A DNA stretch of 64,000 nucleotides, taken from positions 372,001 through 436,000 of the forward strand of contig JAWKXU010000004.1 of the NCBI GenBank assembly GCA_041396845.1, in the 5' to 3' direction. Positions 1 to 8,737 of the stretch are shown piece after piece (the stretch's first letter is position 1; every line of letters starts with the position of its first letter). This stretch comes from JAWKXU01 sp020446465 (GTDB taxonomy: Bacteria > Pseudomonadota > Alphaproteobacteria > Sphingomonadales > Sphingomonadaceae). Below the pieces are notes generated by a model. It searched no databases. It was given only the letters and a program-made list of their open reading frames with translations, and was not told where the DNA came from. The position numbers and the translations under genes were made by a program.

Positions 1-1
1 C

Positions 2-340
2 CGTCACGCAATATATGCTATCGCATCAATTGGTTCCCTGATCTGGGCATGGACATACGGCCTTGCATGGGCGATGGAAGGCGGCGATCTGATGAACCTG
101 CCGAGCTTTTTTATCGATGCGTTCAACAGCGGGCCTGCAGCTGCCTTTCTCACCATTGATATTCTGGTCGTCTGGGGCGCGTTCCTCATCTGGGTGATCC
201 CCGATGCACAGCGCATCGGGCTGGGAACGAAAACAGGGGTGCTGTTCTTTGCCCTTTCTTTTCTTGGCACCTGTTTTGCCTTCCCGCTTTACCTGATCCG
301 GCGCGAACGCCACCTTGCCGCGCAGCAGCAGGCAGGCTGA
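2..340 (+). CDS. DUF2834-like small membrane protein (5' end outside window)
   Basis: The reading frame is open from the first bases of the window (it reads RHAIYAIASIGSLIWAW before the first internal Met), so the true start lies upstream and this entry is partial. The visible part has hydrophobic stretches at the window edge, at DILVVWGAFLIWVI and at VLFFALSFLGTCFAFPLYL, followed by a basic tail with LIRRERHLA. This layout and the short polar loop with DAQRIGLG match DUF2834-type small integral membrane proteins of unknown function. It ends seven bases before the next gene, so the two are probably cotranscribed. The family call rests on motif memory; the function is unknown. Confidence 0.6.
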   Translation, partial: RHAIYAIASIGSLIWAWTYGLAWAMEGGDLMNLPSFFIDAFNSGPAAAFLTIDILVVWGAFLIWVIPDAQRIGLGTKTGVLFFALSFLGTCFAFPLYLIRRERHLAAQQQAG

Positions 341-347
341 CCTTACG

Positions 348-1355
348 ATGGCTGTCAATCGCAAGGTCCTGCTGACATCGCGGCCCAAAGGCATCGCGCA
401 GGCTGAAAACTTTGCGATCATCTCCCGCGCAGACCCTGCCCCGGAAGCGGGTGAACTGAGGGTGCAAAACCTGTTTCTCTCTGTCGAACCGGCCATGCGC
501 GGCTGGATCGCAGACCCCGGCAACTATGCCGAACCCGTGCCGGTGGGCAGCGTCATGCGGGCGCTTTGCGTGGGCCGGGTGCTGGAAAGCAAAACGCCGG
601 AATATGCCGTGGGCGATTTGCTGTTCGGCTGGTTTGGCTGGCAGGAAGAGGCAGTCGTCGCTTCGGACGCGGTCATCCGCAAAGTGCCTGACAATGGCCT
701 TTCCCCGTCGCTGGCGCTGGGGGTTCTGGGCATTAACGGCGTCACTGCGCATGTCGGGATGTCAGCGATTGGGCAACCCGGACCGAATGATACCGTGGTG
801 GTTTCAACCGCAGCAGGCTCGGTCGGGTCGGCGGCAGGCCAGATAGCCAGGATCATGGGTGCAGGCACGGTCGGCATTGCCGGTGGACCGGACAAGGTCC
901 GGCAGTGCGTGGAAACTTTCGGCTATGACGCCGCGATAGATTATCGCGTGGACGGCCTTGCTGCTGCACTGGATGCTGCCTGCCCCAATGGGATCAACGT
1001 CTATTTTGATAATGTCGCCGGGCAGATCAGCGACACCGTCTATCCGCGTCTTGCCATTGGAGCGCGTGTTGTGGTTTGCGGCACTGCATCCATCCCGCAG
1101 TGGGACCCGTGGCCGGTTGGCCCGCGCATCGAACGGCACTTGCTGACAAAACGCGCCCGGATGCAGGGCTTCGTCATTTTCGACCACATGGACAAGTGGG
1201 ATTCCGCCGTCGATCAGCTTTCCGGGTGGATTCGCGAAGGCAAACTCCATTACGCGGAAGATATGCTGGACGGTATAGATGCCTGCCCGGATGCGATTGC
1301 AGGCCTTTATCGCGGCGAAAATATGGGTAAGCGGATTATTCGCATCGCTGACTGA
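348..1355 (+). CDS. NADP-dependent medium-chain reductase (leukotriene B4 12-hydroxydehydrogenase/CurA type)
   Basis: A 335-residue soluble oxidoreductase of the zinc-independent MDR branch. These enzymes reduce alpha,beta-unsaturated ketones or enals with NADPH. The N-terminal GroES-like part contains LSVEPAMRGWI, typical of this branch. A nucleotide-binding turn is seen at AAGSVGSAAGQIA near residue 150, and the C-terminus ends in GENMGKRIIRI. No zinc-binding Cys cluster is present. The ATG at 348 was chosen over the upstream in-frame start at 315 because homologues begin just before NRKVLLTSRP and the upstream start would overlap the preceding gene. It precedes a desaturase fusion gene that has its own promoter region. 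The substrate is unknown. Confidence 0.8.
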   Translation: MAVNRKVLLTSRPKGIAQAENFAIISRADPAPEAGELRVQNLFLSVEPAMRGWIADPGNYAEPVPVGSVMRALCVGRVLESKTPEYAVGDLLFGWFGWQEEAVVASDAVIRKVPDNGLSPSLALGVLGINGVTAHVGMSAIGQPGPNDTVVVSTAAGSVGSAAGQIARIMGAGTVGIAGGPDKVRQCVETFGYDAAIDYRVDGLAAALDAACPNGINVYFDNVAGQISDTVYPRLAIGARVVVCGTASIPQWDPWPVGPRIERHLLTKRARMQGFVIFDHMDKWDSAVDQLSGWIREGKLHYAEDMLDGIDACPDAIAGLYRGENMGKRIIRIAD

Positions 1356-1516
1356 CGCTAACCCGATTTAATTAAGTCATAAATAATTCAATCGCTTGCC
1401 GTCCGGCAAAAGCAACCGCAACGTGCCTTGGGATGGCCCGCTGCCTTGCGCCATTCTCCCACGCCTGATCCATCAAACACACTCTCTTGAAATTTGATCT
1501 CGAACAAAGTTATTTT

Positions 1517-1535
1517 TGCGTATATTATATACGCA
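1517..1535. promoter_or_regulatory. 19-bp palindromic operator, copy 1
   Basis: TGCGTATATTATATACGCA has perfect 8-bp arms around a 3-bp centre and ends 29 bases before the ATG of the desaturase fusion gene. The AT-rich core could double as a -10 region. Related palindromes lie before the TonB receptor/reductase pair, the XylM-like hydroxylase and the P450. The upstream part of this 209-bp gap holds only a small hairpin (TTGCC-GTCC-GGCAA near 1396) and no gene. Confidence 0.6.
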
Positions 1536-1564
1536 TTAAGAAGTCGGGATAAGGAGAGCTGCAA

Positions 1565-3427
1565 ATGGCACTGACACAAAACCCCGCCGCACGCGAAGTC
1601 CTTGGCCAGATCGTCAAGGATCCTCGCTATGGCGAATATACAAGCGTTCCGCTGATGGCATACCAACAGGCGATACTCGTCTTCGGGTCGCTCGGCATTT
1701 TTGCTTTGGCAACATGGGGCTACATGGCTGGCCATGTGCCACTGTGGCTAGCCATCCCGGCCAATATCTGGGCCGTTTACCTTGCATTTTCTCCGCTGCA
1801 CGACGCCTCGCACCGCGCGCTGTCCAGCAATGGGTTTCTTAACGACTTTCTTGGCGTATTGACCGGGCAACTTCTGCTCCCCGGCGTCAATATGACGGCA
1901 TTTCGCACGATCCACATGGATCATCACCGGTTTGTCGGGGAGGAAGGTCGTGATCCGGATACGGCACTGGTTGATCCGCCGAAATGGGCTGGCCTGTCCT
2001 ATCTCATGTTTGCCGATCTCAACTGGGTTTACTGGTATTATCGCTATGGCCGGAAGATCTGGTCACGAAAAATGACGCTCTACATCCACATCATGCTGGC
2101 AGCAGTAATCGTCTCGCACGTCGCATTCCTGATGTCGCCGTGGTGGAAGGAATTCCTGCTGCTCTATGTCGTGCCGCAACGCATCGGTCTGGGGCTGATT
2201 GCCTACAACTTCGCCCATATTCAGCATCCGAGCGGATTGACCTGGAACGAGCATCCCTTCCAATCGACTGTCTTCATTCGCGGAAAATCAGCCTTGCGTC
2301 GGCTGATGTTCGGGCAGGAAGACCACACGATCCACCATCTCGTGCCGCATGTCCCCTGGTACAAATACAAACGGATATGGGAACTCGCCAACGGGACGCT
2401 GCACGAACAGGGCATTCCTTCGCGCAGCTGGACACACGCGAACAGACAGTTGCCCGAACTCGATGATGGAAAACAGACTTTCCTCATGGCTGTCGCGGAA
2501 ACCCGGGACGAAGCACAGGCAATCCGTTCGTTCCTGCTTTCCCCCGTGGACGGGCAGGCCCTTCCCCCAGGCCACCCCGGCTCCCACCTTGAGGTAACAT
2601 TGGTCGACAACCTGATGCGCCAGTATTCCATCGTTGAGCATGACCGTTTGGCAAATGGCTGGCGAATCGCAGTGAAACGCGAAGAAAATGGCCGTGGCGG
2701 ATCAAAAGCGATGCACGCCCTGAAACAGGGTGACACGATCACCGTATCGCGTCCGCACAACAATTTCGTGCTTTACGAGGCTGCACCGGGATTCCGGCTG
2801 GTTGCAGGCGGTATTGGCCTGACACCGCTTTACGCGATGGCCAATCGGCTTATGCGTCTGGACAAGCCTTTCACACTGCATGTCTGTGCGCGAAGCGAAG
2901 CCGACCTGGCTTTCCGCCAGACGCTGCTTGGCCATCCGCTGTCGAGCCACACACAGGTCCACTATGACACCAGCGAGGGCGCCAGTTCATTCAATCCCGC
3001 CCAGGCGCTCGCCGGCCCTGCCTCGCGTGAACTGCTCTACATTTGCGGACCGCAAGGTTTCATGGATTGGGTGCGGAATGAAGCCTTGGCGCTTGGTTGG
3101 GAAGCCAACCAGATTCGCACCGAAAGTTTCGGGGCAAACAACACCTCGGTTGAGGATAACCACCCCTTCAAGGTGCGACTGGCGAAGTCCAACCGCACTG
3201 TCGACGTGCGCAAGGATCATTCAATCATCGATGCGCTGGCTCTCGCCGGTATCGATACACCGTTCGCCTGTATGCAGGGCACTTGCGGGAAATGCGCGAC
3301 GACCGTGGTGGACGGCGACGTCGATCATCGTGACGCGTACTTCACTGACGAGGAACGCAGGCAGGAAAAGAAAGCATGCCTGTGCGTGTCACGCGCCAAA
3401 GGCGACGAATTGACACTGCAACTATAA
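1565..3427 (+). CDS. Membrane fatty-acid-desaturase-type oxygenase fused to ferredoxin reductase and [2Fe-2S] ferredoxin
   Basis: A 620-residue protein with three modules. Residues 1-300 form a membrane diiron desaturase/hydroxylase: His boxes HDASH (79-83), HMDHH (117-121) and HTIHH (254-258), with HIQHP at 218 and several hydrophobic helices. Residues about 305-530 are a ferredoxin-NADP-reductase-like FAD/NAD module (RQYSI-type flavin motif, GGIGLTP, CGPQGFMDW). The C-terminal 85 residues are a plant-type ferredoxin with Cys569, 574, 577 and 607. Such a chain would carry electrons from NAD(P)H to the diiron site by itself. The ribosome binding site AAGGAG fits the ATG. It should sit in the inner membrane and desaturate or hydroxylate a hydrophobic substrate; the substrate is not evident. 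Island context suggests a terpenoid or alkyl chain (inference). Confidence 0.85.
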   Translation: MALTQNPAAREVLGQIVKDPRYGEYTSVPLMAYQQAILVFGSLGIFALATWGYMAGHVPLWLAIPANIWAVYLAFSPLHDASHRALSSNGFLNDFLGVLTGQLLLPGVNMTAFRTIHMDHHRFVGEEGRDPDTALVDPPKWAGLSYLMFADLNWVYWYYRYGRKIWSRKMTLYIHIMLAAVIVSHVAFLMSPWWKEFLLLYVVPQRIGLGLIAYNFAHIQHPSGLTWNEHPFQSTVFIRGKSALRRLMFGQEDHTIHHLVPHVPWYKYKRIWELANGTLHEQGIPSRSWTHANRQLPELDDGKQTFLMAVAETRDEAQAIRSFLLSPVDGQALPPGHPGSHLEVTLVDNLMRQYSIVEHDRLANGWRIAVKREENGRGGSKAMHALKQGDTITVSRPHNNFVLYEAAPGFRLVAGGIGLTPLYAMANRLMRLDKPFTLHVCARSEADLAFRQTLLGHPLSSHTQVHYDTSEGASSFNPAQALAGPASRELLYICGPQGFMDWVRNEALALGWEANQIRTESFGANNTSVEDNHPFKVRLAKSNRTVDVRKDHSIIDALALAGIDTPFACMQGTCGKCATTVVDGDVDHRDAYFTDEERRQEKKACLCVSRAKGDELTLQL

Positions 3428-3450
3428 AATCGGTCAACTTCGGGTCGTTG

Positions 3451-3488
3451 AAGGGGCCGGGGCGGGATAATCTCGCTCCGGCCTTTCT
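3451..3488. terminator. Bidirectional terminator between convergent genes
   Basis: A GC-rich stem (GGCCGGGGCGGGA paired with TCTCGCTCCGGCC, 11 of 13 matches, loop TAA) is flanked by AAGG on one side and CCTTTCTT on the other. It lies between the convergent desaturase fusion and molybdopterin genes. Confidence 0.6.
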
Positions 3489-3512
3489 TGTTCACCCCAA
3501 CGGGCCAGATAT

Positions 3513-4196
3513 TTATTTCCGGACGGCGCGCGGAACGAAAACCTTGTATAACGGGCGGACAAGCCAATTAGGCAGGAACTGTGCCCGCTCTTCCAGCGCG
3601 ACACGGCCGCGCGGATGATCCATCAGCCCCGGATAGGGAAAGGGGAATCTGTAGCCACGGCGGTCTTTACGAAACTCAATTGCCGCAAGATATTTCACAT
3701 TCTTGTAGCCATAGTGCGCCGGTGCAACGAGGCGTAGCGGCCCTCCATGATCGAGGCCCAGCGGTGCGCCGTTCATCCTGTCCGCCAGCAGGACATCGCT
3801 GGCCATCAGATCGGCAAGTGGCAGGGCGCAGCGATAGCCATCAAGCCCATGAAATACCACCAGCGCGGCATCCGGCTGCGGCAGGGCAATGGCGTTGCAG
3901 AAATCCGCAAAGCGCACACCTTCCCAGGTCACGTCAAAAATTGACCAGGTTGTTACGCAGTGAAAGTCACTGACTTGTCGTACACGCTCCAGCGCATCAA
4001 GCTGAGCAGCGGTTACAACTCTCGGCTTTTCGACAAGGCCTTTCAGATCAAGGCCAAGAGGCCCATCGTGCGCAACCGGCTTGTTCTTGAATCGCCCGAG
4101 ACCGAACCGGGGGAATGCCTTTCCGGCAAACTGGCCGGGGGGCAAATGGCGCCCGTCAGCCGACACTGCGCCCCGCATCTTTCCAGAATGGGTCAC
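3513..4196 (-). CDS. Sulfite-oxidase-fold molybdopterin-binding oxidoreductase
   Basis: A 227-residue protein of the oxidoreductase molybdopterin-binding domain family. DFHCVTTWSIFDVTWEGV carries the conserved Cys (residue 80) that ligates molybdenum in sulfite oxidase and MsrP-type enzymes. HGGPLRLVAPAHYGYKNVKYL is the second hallmark of the fold. No signal peptide or heme domain is visible, so it is probably cytoplasmic or has a separate electron partner. The GTG at 4196 has AAGGA five bases upstream; an ATG at 4178 is an alternative with poorer spacing. The gene overlaps the end of the acyl-CoA ligase gene, so it is the last gene of that leftward operon. The substrate is unknown. Confidence 0.75.
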   Translation of the reverse strand: MTHSGKMRGAVSADGRHLPPGQFAGKAFPRFGLGRFKNKPVAHDGPLGLDLKGLVEKPRVVTAAQLDALERVRQVSDFHCVTTWSIFDVTWEGVRFADFCNAIALPQPDAALVVFHGLDGYRCALPLADLMASDVLLADRMNGAPLGLDHGGPLRLVAPAHYGYKNVKYLAAIEFRKDRRGYRFPFPYPGLMDHPRGRVALEERAQFLPNWLVRPLYKVFVPRAVRK

Positions 4197-5715
4197 GCAA
4201 ATCCTTCTTCGAAACCTTGCCGCTCGGCACCAGTGGGAAGGAATCGTAGAAATCCACGCTCTTGGGCACCTTGTATCCGGCCAGACGCTCGCGAGCGAAG
4301 GTTATAATCGCAGCCTCATCCACGCTTGATCCGGGTTTGCGGATCACGCAGGCCTTCACTTCCTCACCCCAGCGATCGCTCGGAACGCCAATAACAGCGA
4401 CCATGCCGATTTCAGGGTGCGTGGAAAGTGCGTTTTCCACTTCAGCCGAATAGATGTTCTCGCCACCGGAAACGATCATGTCTTTTACCCGGTCGACAAT
4501 GTAGTACAGCCCTTCCTCATCGCGGCGGGCCACGTCGCCCGTGCTATACCAGCCATTTTTCAAGACCTTGGCCGTGGTTTCGGGCTGCTTCCAGTAACCG
4601 GGGAAGATGGCTGGCGCCCGAACCAGCAATTCACCCGGCTCGCCATCGGGAACCTCATTGCCGTCGGCATCGACGATCTTGAAATCAATCAGGGGCAGCG
4701 GACGGCCACAGCTCTGCAGCCGCGCTTCGCTGGAAAGATCGTGCTCATCCGGCCGCAAGACGGAAAAGGCTCCGTTCGCTTCCGTCGTGCCATAAAACTG
4801 CATGAACTTGCACGGCATCCGTTCAATGGCGCGCTTGATAAGCCCCAGTGATATTGGCGATCCCGCATATAGCGTCATGCGTAACGAAGAGAAATCCGTT
4901 TCCTCTGCCTTGGGATGATCCAGCAGCATCTGGATCATCGTTGGGGTCAGCGTCAGTAGCGTTGGTCGGTCGTGCTGGATCGTATCGCAGATAAGGCCCG
5001 GATCGAACTGGCGGACGATGGAGATTGCAACGCCGTTGTAAAGACACTGGAACGCTATCCCAATGGAAAGCAAATGAAAATTGGGCAGCGGGTTGATAAA
5101 AATATCACCTTCGTGCCACTCATAGGAAGGCTCGAAATGCTCGCACAGGCGCATACGGTTGAATCCACCATGCGACAGCATCACGCCTTTGGGAACGCCT
5201 GTCGTGCCCGACGTATAAAGCTGGATGGCGCAATCTTCCTCACTGATGAACAGATCGGGTTTGGCATCGCTCTGGCTGGCGAATTGGGATTCCAGCGTAT
5301 CGGCTTCGTCAAACCAGATCGTTTCTATCTCGGCCCCGCTCTGGGCAAGGGCTGCCTCCCAAAGCTCGGCCAGCCCCCGTTCGACAAAGGTGACTTTCGC
5401 GTCACTGTCGGCCACGATCTGCGCCAATTCGGGCGCGGCAAGTCGCCAGTTAAAAACAGTAAAGGCCCCGCGCGTCTTGGCCGTGCCGATAAGCCCGAAA
5501 TAGAAATCAGGCGTGTTCAGGCCAAAAAAGCCCACCCGGTCACCAGCAGCAATCCCGCGGGCAATCAGTCCGTTGGCGATACGGTTCGCAATGCGATCGT
5601 AATCGCCAAAACTGATAGTCCGGTCCCCGTAGATCAGCGCACGCACATCCGGCGTGTGACGCGCGTGATATTCGATAAATTCGCCCAGCGTTCGGACTTC
5701 TGGATAGAGCCACAT
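4156..5715 (-). CDS. Acyl-CoA synthetase (AMP-forming, class I adenylate-forming)
   Basis: A 519-residue ligase that would convert a carboxylic acid, CoA and ATP to acyl-CoA. The P-loop-like motif YTSGTTGVPKGVMLSH, the A5 motif FYGTTEANG and the A7/A8 region GWYSTGDVARRDEEGLYYIVDR are intact, and the A10 lysine region VPSGKVSKKDLR lies near the end. The ATG at 5715 was chosen because MWLYPEVRTLGEFIEYHA is a typical N-terminus; an upstream start would run deep into the enoyl-CoA hydratase gene. It overlaps that gene by nine bases, so the two are coupled. Chain length or aromatic specificity cannot be read from sequence; context suggests an acid formed in the island pathway. Confidence 0.85.
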   Translation of the reverse strand: MWLYPEVRTLGEFIEYHARHTPDVRALIYGDRTISFGDYDRIANRIANGLIARGIAAGDRVGFFGLNTPDFYFGLIGTAKTRGAFTVFNWRLAAPELAQIVADSDAKVTFVERGLAELWEAALAQSGAEIETIWFDEADTLESQFASQSDAKPDLFISEEDCAIQLYTSGTTGVPKGVMLSHGGFNRMRLCEHFEPSYEWHEGDIFINPLPNFHLLSIGIAFQCLYNGVAISIVRQFDPGLICDTIQHDRPTLLTLTPTMIQMLLDHPKAEETDFSSLRMTLYAGSPISLGLIKRAIERMPCKFMQFYGTTEANGAFSVLRPDEHDLSSEARLQSCGRPLPLIDFKIVDADGNEVPDGEPGELLVRAPAIFPGYWKQPETTAKVLKNGWYSTGDVARRDEEGLYYIVDRVKDMIVSGGENIYSAEVENALSTHPEIGMVAVIGVPSDRWGEEVKACVIRKPGSSVDEAAIITFARERLAGYKVPKSVDFYDSFPLVPSGKVSKKDLRDPFWKDAGRSVG

Positions 5716-5722
5716 CGTAAGA

Positions 5723-6514
5723 TCAGTTCCCTTTGAACGCCGGTTTGCGTTTTTCGGCAAAGGCCGTGATAGCTTCCCGCGAATCCGCCGTGCCAGCACA
5801 GCGAGCAATAGCCAGAGCTTCCACTTCAAGCTGCGTGTCGAGCGAATTGCTGGCCGCGCTGACGAAAATACGTTTCAGCTCCCCATAAGCGAAAGTCGGC
5901 CCGGCAGCGAGTTCTGCCGCCACTTCTGCTGCGCGCGCAGCGGCATTGCCAGCGGGCACCAATTCGTCAACCAGCCCGAGTTCAAGCGCCTGCTGTGCAC
6001 TAAGCATTTCACGCATCATCAGAAAACGCTTGGCCCGCGCTGCACCAAGACGCGCGGAAAGGAACACGGATGCACCGCCATCGCAGGGGTATCCAATGCC
6101 CGTATATGCCGAAACGAAACGCGCATCATCATCGGCAACAACATAGTCTGCCGCTGCAGCCAAAGCGACACCGCCCCCCGCACAGATACCCTGCACAGCC
6201 GCCACAACAGGCGCATCGGCCCGTTGCAGCCGCGCAATTCCACCATGAAAACCGCTGGTCCATTTGCGGATCATCACCGGCAATTGATCGAGGTTTTTCA
6301 CGAAGGCGGAAATATCGCCGCCGACGCTGAAGTTCTTGCCATCCGCGCCCAGCAGAATTGCCCGAACGGCGGAACTGGCAGACAGATCATTCGCCCCGTC
6401 AACAAATTCTGCGCAGAACTGTCCATCAATCGGATTGCCCCGATCGCCCTGGGCCAGGGTCAGGTGGGCAACGCCATCGGGCGTCGTTTCAACGCGGATT
6501 GTCTTGTAGTCCAT
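5723..6514 (-). CDS. Enoyl-CoA hydratase/isomerase family protein
   Basis: A 263-residue crotonase-fold protein. The oxyanion-hole segment GADGKNFSVGGDISAF and the second one AAVQGICAGGGVALAAAADYVVADDDARF are typical. YPCDGGASVFLSARLGAARAKRFLM lies where one catalytic acidic position is found in hydratases, here occupied by a Gly-Gly context. The activity could therefore be hydratase or isomerase. The ATG at 6514 follows AGGGAGAG at good spacing. It is the first gene of a three-gene leftward operon with the acyl-CoA ligase and molybdopterin gene. A role in beta-oxidation of an island product, for example methacrylyl-CoA from isobutyrate, is possible but inferred. Confidence 0.8.
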   Translation of the reverse strand: MDYKTIRVETTPDGVAHLTLAQGDRGNPIDGQFCAEFVDGANDLSASSAVRAILLGADGKNFSVGGDISAFVKNLDQLPVMIRKWTSGFHGGIARLQRADAPVVAAVQGICAGGGVALAAAADYVVADDDARFVSAYTGIGYPCDGGASVFLSARLGAARAKRFLMMREMLSAQQALELGLVDELVPAGNAAARAAEVAAELAAGPTFAYGELKRIFVSAASNSLDTQLEVEALAIARCAGTADSREAITAFAEKRKPAFKGN

Positions 6515-6650
6515 CACACTCTCCCTCGCACGCTGACGTGGCGAATTATGTGAACCTGTTTACCAATTTTTTCGACTGCGTCAAATGCCAAAGACAGACA
6601 TGGCCGCTCTCCCGCGAAGTCGCAGCAGAGCAGCCCTGCCTGAAAGGCAA

Positions 6651-7754
6651 TCAGTCAACGGTAAGAATCGCCTTGACCGCCTTGCCACTATGGGCGTCTG
6701 CAATGGCTTCGTTAATCTGCGAAATAGGGTAAGTTTTTGAAAATACTTCCAGAGGAAGTTTGCCTTCCTTGTGCCATCCAACCAGTCTGGGAAGAAACTC
6801 GTCAGGCACAGAATCGCCTTCAACAATTCCGCGAAGCGTGCCGCCTTGTGTCAGCCATTGCACCAGCGGAACGGGCAAAACAGCTTCCAGTGAGCCAGGC
6901 ACGCCGATCAGCCCGATCCGGCCACGATTAGCAATCATGTTCACCGATTGCTCAATCACCGGAACGAATCCGCTGGTATCGATCACCATGTCCGCGCCGC
7001 GCGGAAGGATTTCCCGCACTGCAGCGGCGACATCGCCCTGCCCGTCAAGAGTATGGGTTGCTCCCAGTTTCATCGCCAGTTCCCGGCGCCCTTCCTGCGG
7101 CTCGACCACGATGATCGTTGAACAGCCAGCGATCTTGCCGCCCATCACCGCGCTCAGACCGACAGCCCCCGCGCCGAGCACAACCAGCGTTTCGCCTTCC
7201 TTTGCGCCCAGCGAGTTAATCACTCCCCCGGTGCCCGTCTGAATGCCGCAACCAAGTGGCGCCAACAGGGCGAGATCAGCGTCATTATCGACTTTCAGAA
7301 CATTGCGTTCATTCGCGATAGCGACAGTTGCAAAAGACGACTGACCGAAAAAGTTGTCCGAAACCTTGTCACCATTGCGGCTGAGACGGCTGGAGCCATC
7401 GCCGCGCACGGCAAGCATGTTCGCTTCGGTAAAGTGGTCGCAATATGCAGGTTCGTCACGATCGCAGGTCGGGCAATGACCACAACTGTTGAACGTCAGC
7501 AAGACCTTGTCACCCGCTTTCACTTTGGTAACGCCTTCGCCAACAGCCTCGACCACGCCTGCCCCTTCGTGGCCAAGCACGGCGGGAAACTGCAGGCCGA
7601 ATGCCCCCGATGCGACCGCCAGATCGGTATGACAAACACCGACAGCCTTGATCGCAATGCGGATTTCACCCGCCTGCGGCTCGGCCACCTCGATCTCTTC
7701 AATATCAAATGGCCCGTTCGGCTGATTCAATACGGCTGCGGTGGCTTTCATCAT
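6651..7754 (-). CDS. Zinc-dependent alcohol dehydrogenase (aryl/benzyl alcohol type)
   Basis: A 367-residue MDR alcohol dehydrogenase. GVCHTD and GHEGAGVVEAVG supply catalytic zinc ligands, CGHCPTCDRDEPAYC is the structural zinc lobe, and LGAGAVGLSAV is the NAD-binding turn. The overall pattern (LGCGIQTGTGGVINSL) is that of XylB-like benzyl or aryl alcohol dehydrogenases. AAAGGA lies seven bases before the ATG at 7754; the longer frame upstream would overlap the preceding gene. It is the last gene of the long leftward operon. In a p-cymene route it would oxidise p-cumic alcohol to p-cumic aldehyde (inference). Confidence 0.85.
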   Translation of the reverse strand: MMKATAAVLNQPNGPFDIEEIEVAEPQAGEIRIAIKAVGVCHTDLAVASGAFGLQFPAVLGHEGAGVVEAVGEGVTKVKAGDKVLLTFNSCGHCPTCDRDEPAYCDHFTEANMLAVRGDGSSRLSRNGDKVSDNFFGQSSFATVAIANERNVLKVDNDADLALLAPLGCGIQTGTGGVINSLGAKEGETLVVLGAGAVGLSAVMGGKIAGCSTIIVVEPQEGRRELAMKLGATHTLDGQGDVAAAVREILPRGADMVIDTSGFVPVIEQSVNMIANRGRIGLIGVPGSLEAVLPVPLVQWLTQGGTLRGIVEGDSVPDEFLPRLVGWHKEGKLPLEVFSKTYPISQINEAIADAHSGKAVKAILTVD

Positions 7755-7768
7755 TCGGGTTCCTTTAA

Positions 7769-8737
7769 TCAGTAACGTGATCGGATTGCTGTGCGATTCC
7801 GGGTCAGATAGGCACGACTGAGGCCCATCTGCTGGATTCCATACCCTTCCCGCCCCTCGTAAAAACAACGGAATGAGGTCTGCAAATATGTGTTGGAGGG
7901 GTAAGCGGCCCAGTAACACCCGTTCGTGGTCTGCCACAGAAAATTGAAGGTCTTGCCACGCACATCGGTGACGCTGAACCGGCCACCTGTCGGCATGGCG
8001 CGGCGATAATCCTGCACGCCTTCGGATGTTGTCAGGCCGTATAACTCACCGTTTTCGAGAATATATCCGCTGATATGCGGCCCGGATTCGTTGCGGGTGG
8101 CGATGTCATGGCCCGTAAAGAGATGCACAGCCAGATCCTCACCGAACGCAGCGTTCCACCACAAGACAGAGGAATTGTCCCGCTCTGGGCGTGGCCCCCA
8201 ACTGCGATCACCCGTGGCGATGCTGTCAACCGCAAGCTTGCGCCCGCGCACCACCAGTTCACCCGTGATCTTGTATGTCTGTTCGTAATGGCCTGACCAG
8301 CTTGCATCCCATGCCGGCCCATTGCGAGCTGCCGCCGTCGGATCGATGGCCGGATCATTAATGTCGTAAGGCCCGCCGAGCGCAGCAAACTCCAGGTCGA
8401 AAGAGGTATCGTCAATTCCCTGATAACGGGCACGATACAGCTTCAATGGCTCAACAGCTTCGAACGAGAGGCCATTGGGAAGATCGAACTTCAGCAAAGA
8501 TTCCGGGCACGGAAGATGCTGCTGATTGTCGATATAGAGCTGTTCTTCCCACAAGTCCGATATCCGGTCGAGTATCGTGATATCGGCCATGCACACGCCC
8601 ATTTTAGGGCGCGTGACGATATAGAGAATGACGTTGATATTCTCATCCGGCACCGCAAATGGCAGCGCGATGGTTTCCGCCCATTGCCAATGCGAATCCG
8701 CATCGAAATGGAAATCAAAGTCTTCAGGCCGGATCAT
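7769..8737 (-). CDS. CrtC/AttH-like protein A (DUF7064/7065-type), uncharacterised
   Basis: A 322-residue soluble protein rich in Trp and Tyr. The motif IATGDRSWGPR near the middle resembles the D-x-SWG motif of the carotenoid 1,2-hydratase/AttH lipocalin-like superfamily. A paralogue with GAHRDHSWGSRD lies further upstream in the same operon; both share the order short N-terminal beta region, HYEQ or polar segment, D/H-SWG, then a second beta domain with GYILENGELYGLT. The start at 8737 overlaps the stop of the previous gene as ATGA. Function is unknown. If hydratase-like, it could add water to an isoprenoid-like double bond, but that is conjecture. Confidence 0.6.
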   Translation of the reverse strand: MIRPEDFDFHFDADSHWQWAETIALPFAVPDENINVILYIVTRPKMGVCMADITILDRISDLWEEQLYIDNQQHLPCPESLLKFDLPNGLSFEAVEPLKLYRARYQGIDDTSFDLEFAALGGPYDINDPAIDPTAAARNGPAWDASWSGHYEQTYKITGELVVRGRKLAVDSIATGDRSWGPRPERDNSSVLWWNAAFGEDLAVHLFTGHDIATRNESGPHISGYILENGELYGLTTSEGVQDYRRAMPTGGRFSVTDVRGKTFNFLWQTTNGCYWAAYPSNTYLQTSFRCFYEGREGYGIQQMGLSRAYLTRNRTAIRSRY

